Positions 7,033-14,811 of a stretch of DNA of 37,253 nucleotides are shown one piece after another. Position 1 is the stretch's first letter. Every line of letters begins with the position of its first letter. A program made the translations under genes and the position numbers. The notes beneath the pieces are model-generated. The model did not search any database. It worked only from the letters and a program-made list of their open reading frames with translations, and was not told the DNA's origin. Source of the DNA: Hyphomonadaceae bacterium UBA2389 (GTDB taxonomy: Bacteria > Pseudomonadota > Alphaproteobacteria > Caulobacterales > Aquidulcibacteraceae); assembly GCA_002343395.1 (NCBI GenBank), contig DDSN01000015.1, forward strand, positions 1 to 37,253, read 5' to 3'.

Positions 7033-7917
7033 CTATGTCGCGGCGGACGGGCCGCGCAGCGCCGCCACTTCGGCGCGAAGCGCGCGCACCTCCTCCAAGA
7101 TGCGCTGTTGGACGACCGCCGCATCCTCCTGCGCTTCCTGAATGCCCTCCACCTCCTCCTGAACCTCTTCCAGTTCCTCCTTGATCTCCTCTTGCGGCGC
7201 TTGCTGGACCGCCTCGACAATGACGCCCACGAAAAGGTTCAACACCGCGAACGCGGCGATCAGCGTGAAGCCCAGGATGAACACCCAGGCGAACGGATAG
7301 GACTCGTCGAGCCGCGTCACCAAATCCCCCCAGCCATCAAACTGGGACAGCGCAAACAGCGTAAGCGCGCTTTCACCCAGATTGCGGAAGCCGGGCGCGT
7401 CGTGGAACAAGGTCGTTCCCATGACGGCGGCGATGTAGAAGACGATCGAGAGGATCGCGAATGACGCGAGAATGCCCGGCATCGCGCCAAAGAGCGCCTC
7501 CACCACGCGCCGCATCTGCGGCACGGCGCTGACCAGTCGGAACACCCGCACAACACGTAGCGTCCGCAGCGCGGAGATGGCCGGGCTAACCGCGACGTAG
7601 CTCAGCCCGACGACGAAAACATCGAAGATATTCCAACCGCTGGCGAAATAGCGGCGCGGCCCCTGCGCGAAGAATTCGAAGACCAGTTCGCCGGTGAATA
7701 TGAAGAGGAAGTACATGTTCCACTGCTCAATGAGCGCGTGGTACGGGTTCGTCTCGCCATAGTGCGCGTCGTAACCGAGTATGGCCGCATTCGCGATGAT
7801 GCAGAGCAGGATGAAGCCGTCCCAAACCCAGTTTCGGGTCAGCCAGTGAAACAGCGGGATGCCGCCGCGCGGGGTTCTGGGTTTCAGTTTGAGCTTTTGC
7901 TCTCGACGTTCGGCCAT
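7033..7917 (-). CDS. One-domain voltage-gated cation channel (BacNav-like ion transporter)
   Basis: 294 residues with six membrane segments. S4 carries four arginines at every third position (R118, R121, R124, R127), the voltage sensor. The S5-S6 pore has a selectivity filter QFDGWGD at 192-198, aligning with the TLESWAS of NaChBac: the acidic residue is Asp not Glu, followed by Gly, with a second Asp three residues on. After S6 an acidic coiled coil (~241-287) matches the tetramerising tail of bacterial Nav channels. The channel should assemble as a tetramer in the inner membrane. The filter does not allow a confident Na+ assignment; Ca2+ or mixed selectivity is possible. It is probably monocistronic. 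Confidence 0.88.
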   Translation of the reverse strand: MAERREQKLKLKPRTPRGGIPLFHWLTRNWVWDGFILLCIIANAAILGYDAHYGETNPYHALIEQWNMYFLFIFTGELVFEFFAQGPRRYFASGWNIFDVFVVGLSYVAVSPAISALRTLRVVRVFRLVSAVPQMRRVVEALFGAMPGILASFAILSIVFYIAAVMGTTLFHDAPGFRNLGESALTLFALSQFDGWGDLVTRLDESYPFAWVFILGFTLIAAFAVLNLFVGVIVEAVQQAPQEEIKEELEEVQEEVEGIQEAQEDAAVVQQRILEEVRALRAEVAALRGPSAAT

Positions 7918-7975
7918 ATTCCCCTCCGCCTCCGGCGTCCCCTGCCGGCGATCCAGGAGAGGTTAGCGGGTTTCT

Positions 7976-8677
7976 CTAGCGCGAGAAAAGACCGGCCTGC
8001 CCATGCGTGGCCTGGGCGGCTGACGCTTGTTGCGTGCGCGCCTCAGCCAAGATGTTCAAAATGAACCCCTGGACCCGGTAGGTGCGTCCGCCCCAATGGC
8101 GGCCTGGCACGTGCCAAACGCGCACTTCGCTCCAATCGCCCGCTTCCGACACGTCCATGATGGGAACGTCGCGGGTAATTTCACCGCCATTGAGCCAGTT
8201 GGCATGGTCGACGATGATCAGGCGAGGCGACACCACTTCCTTCACCACGGCGACGTGCCCGCGGTTGCTCGTGGCGTAGCCGCGAAGGACAAGCACCGCC
8301 CCTTCGCTGGGCGCCTGGGCGGTTTCGTAACGCCCAGCCGCCTGGCGCCACCAGGTGCTGGCGTCGCCGTAGAGTTCGACACCCGACTCATTGCGGGCGA
8401 AGGGCACGCACTGCAGCCGCGCGCGGCTGTTCGTGACCCGAGCGATCGGCTCGTAGGCCTCGTCCGGAGCGCGTTCGAATGCGCCCGGCGCCATGGTCGC
8501 ATGTTCCGACGGGGCGCTGACCACATCGGGATCAACCGCCAGGTCCATGGACAAGGGCGTCAACGCATTCGCGTCCATCGGGACGGCAGCGAAACTCGCT
8601 GCGGCCGCGACAAGTATGGCGCGTGTATCGAGCATAAGCTTGTAAGCCAGGCGGAGCATTGCCCCAAACTGGCACAC
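7976..8677 (-). CDS. Secreted CHAP-domain (NlpC/P60-like amidase) protein, copy 1
   Basis: Up to 233 residues. The CHAP fold (~85-200) has the catalytic cysteine in LQCVPFAR (C90), histidine in RGHVAVV (H141) and the polar third residue in DHANWLNGG; CHAP enzymes usually hydrolyse peptidoglycan peptide or amide bonds. The start is uncertain: GTG at 8677, or ATG at 8659 or 8635, the last leaving a typical signal peptide ending near DANA. The C-terminal ~25 residues are low-complexity Ala/Gln. It is clearly paralogous to the next gene upstream (about half of CHAP positions identical by eye), indicating tandem duplication. Confidence 0.82.
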   Translation of the reverse strand: MCQFGAMLRLAYKLMLDTRAILVAAAASFAAVPMDANALTPLSMDLAVDPDVVSAPSEHATMAPGAFERAPDEAYEPIARVTNSRARLQCVPFARNESGVELYGDASTWWRQAAGRYETAQAPSEGAVLVLRGYATSNRGHVAVVKEVVSPRLIIVDHANWLNGGEITRDVPIMDVSEAGDWSEVRVWHVPGRHWGGRTYRVQGFILNILAEARTQQASAAQATHGQAGLFSR

Positions 8678-8846
8678 AAAAACGCGCCAAGGGCTTTAAA
8701 AAACACTTAATTGGAGAGCTGAACTTCTGGAAAGGTGCGGGCGTATGGTAAACAAAGTGCAAGATAAACTATAAATTGACCACGAATTCAGTAACGATGA
8801 TTAACGCTCACCTTGTTTTGACTGAATTGAGCTTGGACGGCCCGCG
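8678..8846. other. AT-rich spacer between the two CHAP genes
   Basis: This 169-bp spacer is noticeably richer in A and T than its surroundings (for example around 8696-8716 and 8750-8820). It probably holds the promoter of the downstream CHAP gene and the 3' end of the upstream one. I could not assign -35/-10 elements with confidence and saw no convincing terminator. Confidence 0.4.
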
Positions 8847-9422
8847 TCAATGCATCGCGGCCTGGAGCATGAAGGGGTGGATGAATCCCTCCACCTCGTA
8901 GACCCGTCCGCCCCAATGCCCGCCCGGAATATGCCAGACCCGCACCTGGCTCCAGTCATTGGCCGGAGAGACATCCATGACCGGCACGCCAACGCTGATC
9001 TCACCGCCATTGAGCCAGTTGGCTTGGTCCACCCGAACGATGCGACGCGACACGATCTCCGTGACGACAGCGACGTGGCCGCGGGTTGAGTCGTTATAGC
9101 CTTGGGTCACAAGCACAGCCCCAGGGGCCGGTGAACCCGAGCGCGGATACCGCCCGCCGGCTTGGCGCCACCACGTGTTGGCGTCGCCAAAAATCTGGAT
9201 CCCAGAGGCGCGCCGCGCGAACGGCACGCACTGGAGGCGCGCGCTGTAATCGACCACCCGCGGCGGGGCGTCCGGGCTGAACGGCAGCGCGGGCGAGACC
9301 TCTGGCGCGGGGCTGCTCCCGCGCAGCGCCACGGGTGCGGGCATGGAAGCGCAAGCCGCCAAGGCAATGGCGACGCCCCCCGCCCCGGCGAGCCAGGTCA
9401 AAGTTCGCGTTAATCCCATCAT
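8847..9422 (-). CDS. CHAP-domain lipoprotein, copy 2
   Basis: About 190 residues from the double ATG at 9422/9419. The N-terminus is a lipoprotein signal ending in the lipobox LAAC (C23 counted from the second Met), so the protein should be anchored in a membrane, probably the outer one. The CHAP domain keeps C64 (LQCVPFAR), H115 (RGHVAVV) and N134 (QANWLNGG). It shares long identical blocks with copy 1 (WLNGGEI, the HWGGR region) but is lipidated rather than freely secreted. It is divergent from the acetyltransferase gene at 9519, with about 96 bp between starts. A peptidoglycan-remodelling role is inferred from the fold. Confidence 0.82.
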   Translation of the reverse strand: MMGLTRTLTWLAGAGGVAIALAACASMPAPVALRGSSPAPEVSPALPFSPDAPPRVVDYSARLQCVPFARRASGIQIFGDANTWWRQAGGRYPRSGSPAPGAVLVTQGYNDSTRGHVAVVTEIVSRRIVRVDQANWLNGGEISVGVPVMDVSPANDWSQVRVWHIPGGHWGGRVYEVEGFIHPFMLQAAMH

Positions 9423-9518
9423 TACGGAGCAGATCTTACCGCATCGGAGTTGGCAACGCGTGAACGCGCGCGCCGAACGCCTTGACCAAGGGTTGAGAAA
9501 AGGAGCAGCGCTGGACCT

Positions 9519-10058
9519 ATGCCCGCGACCACCCCGCTGTTTGTCCGCCCGTGCTTCCAGCAAGACCTGGAAATCGTCCAGTTAATCTATGCTCACCATG
9601 TTCTCACAGGCTTTGGCTCGTTCGAGACCGAGCCGCCCTCCGTTGAGGAAATGACCGAGCGCTGGTCCGCGGTCGTCCAAAACGGCTGGCCCTACGTTCT
9701 CGCCTGCGCCGCAACCGACCCCAGCCGCGTGCTGGGGTTCGGCTACGCTGTACAGTACAGGGATCGCGCGGCCTACGCGAAGACGTTTGAGGTCTCGGTC
9801 TATGCTGGACCGACGACGCAGCGGCAGGGAGTCGGAACAGCGATTTTGACCCAATTGCTGCTGGCGCTCCGAGAACTGAATGCCCGCACCGCGCTCGCCT
9901 TCATCGGCGACAGCGCCAATGCCGCGTCCATCGGCCTTCACGCCAAGCTCGGCTTTCAACATGTCGGCGTGTTGCGCGACGTGGGCGAGAAGCTCGGTCG
10001 CTCGCTCGACGTGGTCATCATGCAGCGCAACATTTCGCGCTTGCGAAGCGCTTCATGA
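9519..10058 (+). CDS. GNAT acetyltransferase of the phosphinothricin acetyltransferase (PAT/Bar) family
   Basis: 179 residues. The PAT-family pattern is clear: IYAHHVLTGFGSFETEPPS near the N-terminus, GFGYAVQYRDRAAYAKTFEVSVY in the core, and the acetyl-CoA pyrophosphate loop QRQGVGTAI (~110-118). Family members transfer an acetyl group from acetyl-CoA to phosphinothricin, methionine sulfoximine/sulfone or related amino-acid analogues. The true substrate in this organism is unknown. It is divergent from the CHAP lipoprotein gene and not in an obvious operon. An AAGGAG lies about 13 nt upstream of the ATG, a rather long spacing. Confidence 0.85.
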   Translation: MPATTPLFVRPCFQQDLEIVQLIYAHHVLTGFGSFETEPPSVEEMTERWSAVVQNGWPYVLACAATDPSRVLGFGYAVQYRDRAAYAKTFEVSVYAGPTTQRQGVGTAILTQLLLALRELNARTALAFIGDSANAASIGLHAKLGFQHVGVLRDVGEKLGRSLDVVIMQRNISRLRSAS

Positions 10059-10165
10059 TGATCAGGCGCAACAGTCCGGATGGGAATTCAGCGTTTGACG
10101 CCCTCGCCATGGTAAGACTCGGTTAAGCATGTCACCATCAAGCTTCATGGTGGGAGGAGATCGCG

Positions 10166-10840
10166 ATGCTATCACCGAAGCTCGTGGTCGTTGGTTTGGT
10201 CGGGTTACTTACGTTCGCGGCGACAATCGCCACCGCCGAAGATGCGGGCGCGCCAGGGTTCGTCGCTCTTGAAAACGCGGATTTTGACGATCCTACCCAA
10301 CCCCTCGGGGGCGGTCGTTTTGAGCTGCGTTTTGATCCAGCGGACTCCGCGCGCTTTTCCGATCTGGGCGGCGCGCGGCGCGAAACATCAAACACCGCGG
10401 ATTATCGCCGATACGAGTTCTCCGTCATCGCGCGCAACCAGCTTGGGTTCGATGTCGGATTCGCGCAGCGCGCCGGTCTAGGCGTTGACCGCAACGGCGA
10501 CATCGCAAGCCGCAGCCGCGGATCGGAACTGCGCTTCGGTCGATTGGGCAGCGAACGGCCCGTGTCGAGCGAGCCGTCATGGTACGTTTTCGCCGCGTCA
10601 GAGGACGAAGCCGTGACCTGGCGGCCTGGCGCTCGCAATGATTTCGGCGGCGCCGCCTCTTCGTTCAACGTCGAGGATCGGGTCGAAATCGGCGATTTGC
10701 AGGCCGGCGTCACCTACGAGCGCGGCCCCTGGCAAGCTTCCCTCGCCTACGTCGAGCGTGAGTACAGCACCAGGAGCGGCGCCCGCACGATCTCGCGCGA
10801 GGAAAACTTCACCGGGCTAACCTTGACGATGCGCCATTAA
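10166..10840 (+). CDS. Secreted protein of unknown function, tandem paralogue A (beta-rich, possibly outer membrane)
   Basis: 224 residues; GGGAGGAG precedes the ATG. A signal peptide with a likely cut after TATA (residue ~24) is followed by alternating polar/hydrophobic segments typical of beta structure. The C-terminal half shares a motif series with the next gene: ASEDEAVTWRPGARNDFGG, then DRVEIGDLQAG, SLAYVEREYSTR, and a final strand FTGLTLTMRH. Such repeated short strands would suit a small beta-barrel or periplasmic beta-sandwich, but the last residue is not the aromatic usual for BAM substrates. I do not recognise a named family. Confidence 0.8.
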   Translation: MLSPKLVVVGLVGLLTFAATIATAEDAGAPGFVALENADFDDPTQPLGGGRFELRFDPADSARFSDLGGARRETSNTADYRRYEFSVIARNQLGFDVGFAQRAGLGVDRNGDIASRSRGSELRFGRLGSERPVSSEPSWYVFAASEDEAVTWRPGARNDFGGAASSFNVEDRVEIGDLQAGVTYERGPWQASLAYVEREYSTRSGARTISREENFTGLTLTMRH

Positions 10841-10926
10841 GCTTTCGGTAAGGCTCCGCCTTAACAGCAGGCCTATTCTGTGGCAGGCTTTGTGCGTTGC
10901 GTGTTCTGGCGGGTGATTGAACGCTC

Positions 10927-11568
10927 ATGAAACAGGCAAGACCTCTTCGATTGACGGTAGCGCTTGGCGCGGCCCTGTTCTGTGCGACTTGGGCTTCCGC
11001 CCAGGACGCGCAGACGGTCGCGGGCATTGATCTGACGTCCACCGACGGCGCGGCGTTCACGGCGACCACCGCCATCGGACACAACGGCCAAGTGCCCTTC
11101 CTGCCCTATTCCGAAGCGCCCGAACCTGCTCTCCAACTTCAACTCAGCGCCGGCGGCGGAGATTCCCCGTTGGATGTGTCGGTCTCCCAGCACGCCACGC
11201 TGGCGCCCGGCGGCCAAAATGCGTTCTCGCGCGCAAGCGTCGGCGCGGAGGTCCGCATTGGGCGCGGCATCGTGGATCAGCGCGGCGCCCGCGCGAATGG
11301 CGATTCCACCTATGTTTTCGTGGCGTCCGATCAGGATGCGCTCACTTGGCGCCCCGGCGCGCGCAGCGACTTCGGCGGACGCGGCTCTTCGGTTCAATTG
11401 CAGGACCAGGTTGAGGTCGGCGATTTGGCCGCCGGCCTCGCGTTTGAGCGCAACGGCGTGCAAACCTCCCTCGCTTATGTTGAGCGCGAGGAGTCGACCC
11501 GGGTCGGCAATCAGTCCTTCAGTCAGGACCAGAGCTTCACCGGCGTTACCGTCACCGTCCGCAACTGA
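10927..11568 (+). CDS. Secreted protein of unknown function, tandem paralogue B
   Basis: 213 residues with a signal peptide cut near ATWASA. The N-terminal half differs from paralogue A, but the C-terminal half repeats its motifs: ASDQDALTWRPGARSDFGG, DQVEVGDLAAG, SLAYVEREESTR, and terminal FTGVTVTVRN. Arg/Gly positions of the WRPGAR..DFGG block are invariant between the two. The 86-bp spacing and shared orientation point to a tandem duplication with N-terminal divergence. The conserved C-terminal module is probably the functional unit; its role is unknown. Confidence 0.8.
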   Translation: MKQARPLRLTVALGAALFCATWASAQDAQTVAGIDLTSTDGAAFTATTAIGHNGQVPFLPYSEAPEPALQLQLSAGGGDSPLDVSVSQHATLAPGGQNAFSRASVGAEVRIGRGIVDQRGARANGDSTYVFVASDQDALTWRPGARSDFGGRGSSVQLQDQVEVGDLAAGLAFERNGVQTSLAYVEREESTRVGNQSFSQDQSFTGVTVTVRN

Positions 11569-11685
11569 GCGGCCTCGGGCCGCATCCCCGCCCAGCCCTT
11601 ACTCACAGCGACTCACGCCGCGCCGCCTTGGCCGCCGCCTGAATCGCTCCATGCTCTCCTCGGTAACGGTTCTTAAACCGGACTC

Positions 11686-11742
11686 AGCCGGATATGGTCC
11701 AGTTATGGTGGCCAGCAGGTCGCCACATCCCAATATCTGGTG
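11686..11742 (+). promoter_or_regulatory. Candidate NrdR-type box(es) and GANTC sites upstream of nrdB
   Basis: The sequence ATCCCAATATCTGGTG (11727-11742) has the CC-N2-ATAT-N2-GG layout of NrdR boxes, the ribonucleotide-reductase repressor sites. A weaker ATAT-centred sequence lies around 11692, about four helical turns away. Three GANTC (CcrM-type methylation) sites stand just upstream (11610, 11641, 11681). All are matches by eye only. Confidence 0.4.
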
Positions 11743-11773
11743 TATGTTTCGGTTCCGATTGGAGTGAGTGCGG

Positions 11774-12814
11774 ATGGCTGGCAAGAATGGGGGCGCGCTG
11801 CCTGGGCTGAGAACGCCGTCGATTGGCTACAAGCCGTTTCGGTATCCCTGGGCCTATGAATTCTGGCGCCGCCAACAGCAGGTTCACTGGATGCCCGAAG
11901 AGGTCCCGCTCGGCGAGGACGTGAAGGACTGGGCGTCCAAGCTGAACGACCAAGAGCGCAACCTGCTCACGCAAATCTTCCGCTTCTTCACCCAGGCGGA
12001 CGTCGAAGTGAACGACAATTACATGGAGCGCTATTCGCGCGTGTTCAAACCGACCGAGATCAAGATGATGCTCGCGTCGTTTTCGAACATCGAGACGATC
12101 CATATCGCCGCCTATGCGCTGCTGCTCGAGACCATCGGCATGCCGGAGACGGAGTTCGAGGCGTTCCTCGATTACCAGGCGATGCGCGACAAGCATGACT
12201 ACATGGGCACGTTCGGCGTCGAGACCGACGAGGACATCCTGCGCACGCTGGCCATGTTCGGCGCGTTCACGGAAGGCCTGCAGCTCTTCGCCTCTTTCGC
12301 GATGCTGATGAACTTCCCGCGCTTCAACAAGATGAAGGGCATGGGCCAGATCGTGACGTGGTCGGTGCGCGACGAGAGCTTGCACTGCGAAGGCATGATC
12401 AAGCTCTTCCATGTCTATGCGAAAGAAACCAACGCGCTCACCCAGGCCGTGAAGGACGACATCGCCGAGTGCTGCAAAACAGTCGTCGGCATCGAGGACC
12501 GTTTCATCGATCTCGCGTTCGAGATGGGGCCGGTGCAGGGCATGACCGCCGACGACATCAAGCAATACATTCGCTACATCGCCGATTGGCGCTTGGGGCA
12601 ATTGGGTTTGCCGAAAATCTACGGCGTCAGCGAGCACCCGATCCCGTGGCTCACGGCGATCCTGAACGGCGTCGAACACGCCAACTTCTTCGAAGCGCGC
12701 GCCACCGAATATTCGAAGGCCGCCACCAAGGGCGAATGGCACGGCGGCGACGGCGTGTGGTCGAACTTCGAGAAGATGATTGAGAAACGCAAGGTTGCCG
12801 GCGGCGCGAACTAG
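11774..12814 (+). CDS. nrdB: Ribonucleoside-diphosphate reductase, class Ia beta subunit
   Basis: 346 residues. NrdB carries the diiron-tyrosyl radical used by NrdA to reduce ribonucleotides for DNA synthesis. Expected ligands are present: D76 (FFTQAD), E107 and H110 in IETIHIAAY with the radical tyrosine Y114 (the E-x2-H-x3-Y pattern of R2 proteins), a later glutamate in FTEGLQLF, and E/H in RDESLHCEGM. I chose the ATG at 11774 because GGAG (11761-11764) is 9 nt upstream; an in-frame GTG at 11768 is too close to it. nrdA is not in the window, so the large subunit is encoded elsewhere. Confidence 0.95.
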   Translation: MAGKNGGALPGLRTPSIGYKPFRYPWAYEFWRRQQQVHWMPEEVPLGEDVKDWASKLNDQERNLLTQIFRFFTQADVEVNDNYMERYSRVFKPTEIKMMLASFSNIETIHIAAYALLLETIGMPETEFEAFLDYQAMRDKHDYMGTFGVETDEDILRTLAMFGAFTEGLQLFASFAMLMNFPRFNKMKGMGQIVTWSVRDESLHCEGMIKLFHVYAKETNALTQAVKDDIAECCKTVVGIEDRFIDLAFEMGPVQGMTADDIKQYIRYIADWRLGQLGLPKIYGVSEHPIPWLTAILNGVEHANFFEARATEYSKAATKGEWHGGDGVWSNFEKMIEKRKVAGGAN

Positions 12815-12817
12815 CGC

Positions 12818-13291
12818 GTGGAGGCGCTAGGCGAGATAGTCGGTCGACTAGCCTCGATCGCCTTCGGGCTTGCCTTTGTCGGCGTTTTCTTTGCTGTCAC
12901 ACATACGCGCGCCGGGAAGCGTTGGCGGCGTTTAGCCTGCGCTTACCCATTGCCTCCACGGCGCGAGGCGCCTTTGGTTGAACGCAAGTCTGAAACGCTC
13001 ATTCTGCACGAGGGCGGCCTGGGCTTCAGCAGCTATCGCTGGTGGACCACGGCGCGCCTCTACGCAGATGGCCTGGAGCTATCGCTGCCGCCCCCGCTCG
13101 CCATTGGCCATCCGCCGATCTTCATACCACGAGACGATCTCAAGCTTGAGCGGCATCCGTGGTACATGAATAGCGACGCCTCTGCGATCGCCGCGCCACG
13201 CGCCGCCCAGATGACGATCATTATCGACGATACGCTTGCTGACGCGCTCCGCACTCTCGACCCGCAAGCGCGTCCAGAGCGGGCGGCGTAG
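12818..13291 (+). CDS. Small membrane-anchored protein of unknown function
   Basis: 157 residues from a GTG only 3 bp after the nrdB stop, so probably co-transcribed with nrdB. One N-terminal transmembrane segment (~9-28) is followed by a short basic linker (RAGKRWRRLA) and a soluble beta-rich domain of ~110 residues with HPPIFIPRDDLKLERHPWY. The layout suggests an inner-membrane anchor with a cytosolic or periplasmic domain. No family recognised. It converges on the phosphatase gene with 16 bp between stops. Confidence 0.65.
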   Translation: MEALGEIVGRLASIAFGLAFVGVFFAVTHTRAGKRWRRLACAYPLPPRREAPLVERKSETLILHEGGLGFSSYRWWTTARLYADGLELSLPPPLAIGHPPIFIPRDDLKLERHPWYMNSDASAIAAPRAAQMTIIIDDTLADALRTLDPQARPERAA

Positions 13292-13307
13292 CAATGCTTT
13301 TCCTCTA

Positions 13308-14093
13308 TCAGCCTGTAAAGCGCGCGCGCAGCGCTGCGCGCTCGCCCGCGCCCACGCCGAGTTCTCTTTCCATATAGCCAAGCGCCGAGCCATATTCAGC
13401 GTCGATGGCGTCGAACGCAGTGCGCAGATAATCGACGTGTACGCCAAGCATCGGCCGCAGCGCATCATCGCTCAACGTCTTGCCGAGGCGCGTCTCCATA
13501 CGCTCCTTGATGCGCGGCAAGCGCTTGTCGAGATCAATGGCGGCGTTGGTGAATTCATAGTCCGCGTAAATCGTCTCTTCCGGCACGCCGAGCGCGATCA
13601 GCGTGAGCGCGCAGCCCAAACCTGTGCGGTCCTTGCCGGCGGCGCAATGGATGACGGCCGGCGCCTCCTCCGCCAACAACGCACTGAACCAATTGCGATA
13701 GAGGTCGATGTGTCGCTCGTTCGCCGCGAACTCGCGATACAGCAAATGCATGTACGCGGTCACGCTCTCCGCCGTCAGGTCGCTTCGCATCAGCGCGATG
13801 AAGTGCGGGGGCAAGTCTTCCTGCGGCCCTTCATTGTTGACGATGACGCGCGTGCCTCCGCCTGGCCAGCGATTGGGTTCGCGGTTTCGCTCCTCGGGGC
13901 GGCGGAGATCAACCAGGGTGCGGATGCCCATGCCATCGAGCTTTTCGATGTCGGCGTCGCTGGCATCATGGAACGACGCGGAGCGATAAAGGCGCCCGCG
14001 CACGACCTTGCCGCCGTCAGACGTGTCCCAGCCGCCGAAGTCACGGAAATTAAGGACGCGTTCGAAATCGACCAATCTGTCATGCATGGGCAT
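13308..14093 (-). CDS. Tyrosine/serine protein phosphatase (PtpB-like, Y_phosphatase3)
   Basis: 261 residues. The active-site P-loop HCAAGKDRTG gives the CX5R signature, with nucleophile C150 and R156. The N-terminal NFRDFGG and GRLYRSASF blocks are typical of the PtpB-like family, which acts on phospho-Tyr/Ser/Thr or phosphoinositides. There is no signal peptide or membrane segment. It appears monocistronic and is convergent with the nrdB-associated gene. The substrate is not deducible. Confidence 0.88.
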   Translation of the reverse strand: MPMHDRLVDFERVLNFRDFGGWDTSDGGKVVRGRLYRSASFHDASDADIEKLDGMGIRTLVDLRRPEERNREPNRWPGGGTRVIVNNEGPQEDLPPHFIALMRSDLTAESVTAYMHLLYREFAANERHIDLYRNWFSALLAEEAPAVIHCAAGKDRTGLGCALTLIALGVPEETIYADYEFTNAAIDLDKRLPRIKERMETRLGKTLSDDALRPMLGVHVDYLRTAFDAIDAEYGSALGYMERELGVGAGERAALRARFTG

Positions 14094-14187
14094 GGATTAG
14101 GGATTGAGAATTAGCGACGCAAGGTCTCAGCGCCACACGACCCCACTCCAGATCACACCGCGGTTGAAAGGCAATGGTCGAATCTCA

Positions 14188-14811
14188 TCAATCAGATGGC
14201 GCGGATGGGTCCTGCAACATAATACGGATGAGGTGGTCGTCCGCGAAGAGCAAAGAGAACAAGAATGGATGGTCGATCGCATTCTTAAGAACATTGTCAT
14301 GGCTGACGTACTGGCCTCCGGTCGGAAAGGTTCTGACACTCAGCGGCAAGTCGGAATATTGACGCAACGCGACAATCGCCTCTTCTGCGGTTTGCCCCGC
14401 ACGCAATCCAAATGGCAAGCCTGCCGTCGGCGGAGCCGAAACGTCGATATCCTTGCGGATAATCCTTCCGTCCAACAACACATAGATGACCCCGTCGAGT
14501 GTGAACCCGCACACCTGGGCCGTACCGTAGTTTTGCATCTGCCCTTGCGTGCAAGTGCGCCGGGTATCTTCGCCGCTCGGAAGGCGCGCCGGCAATGAAG
14601 CCCCCATCGCAAACGCGCCAAAGTCGAGTTCAATCGCCTGATGGAATGGTCCGTTGCATCCCACATACCCGCACGCATCAATCTCAGCGAGTTCTGCATC
14701 CAGCCGCAGTCGCTGCGCGGGACTCAGAGAATCAGACCTCACTTGCGCACTCTCTCCGGCAGGCGAGCACGCCACGCAAAGCAAGAGCAGGAGCGCGCCA
14801 CGCCCGCTCAT
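14188..14811 (-). CDS. Lipoprotein of unknown function coupled to AMP nucleosidase
   Basis: 207 residues. The signal peptide ends in a lipobox (LLLLCVAC), so C15 should be lipidated and the protein membrane-anchored. The mature part has further cysteines (DACGYVGC, RRTC, AQVC) that could form disulfides in the periplasm. Its ATG overlaps the AMP nucleosidase stop (ATGA, 14808-14811), implying translational coupling of a cytosolic enzyme and an exported lipoprotein. No family recognised. Confidence 0.7.
   Translation of the reverse strand: MSGRGALLLLLCVACSPAGESAQVRSDSLSPAQRLRLDAELAEIDACGYVGCNGPFHQAIELDFGAFAMGASLPARLPSGEDTRRTCTQGQMQNYGTAQVCGFTLDGVIYVLLDGRIIRKDIDVSAPPTAGLPFGLRAGQTAEEAIVALRQYSDLPLSVRTFPTGGQYVSHDNVLKNAIDHPFLFSLLFADDHLIRIMLQDPSAPSD

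Noticed and set aside
10849..10863. TAAGGC-TCC-GCCTTA hairpin between the two secreted paralogues as a terminator
   Set aside because: Only 6 bp with no T-run; not distinguishable from chance.
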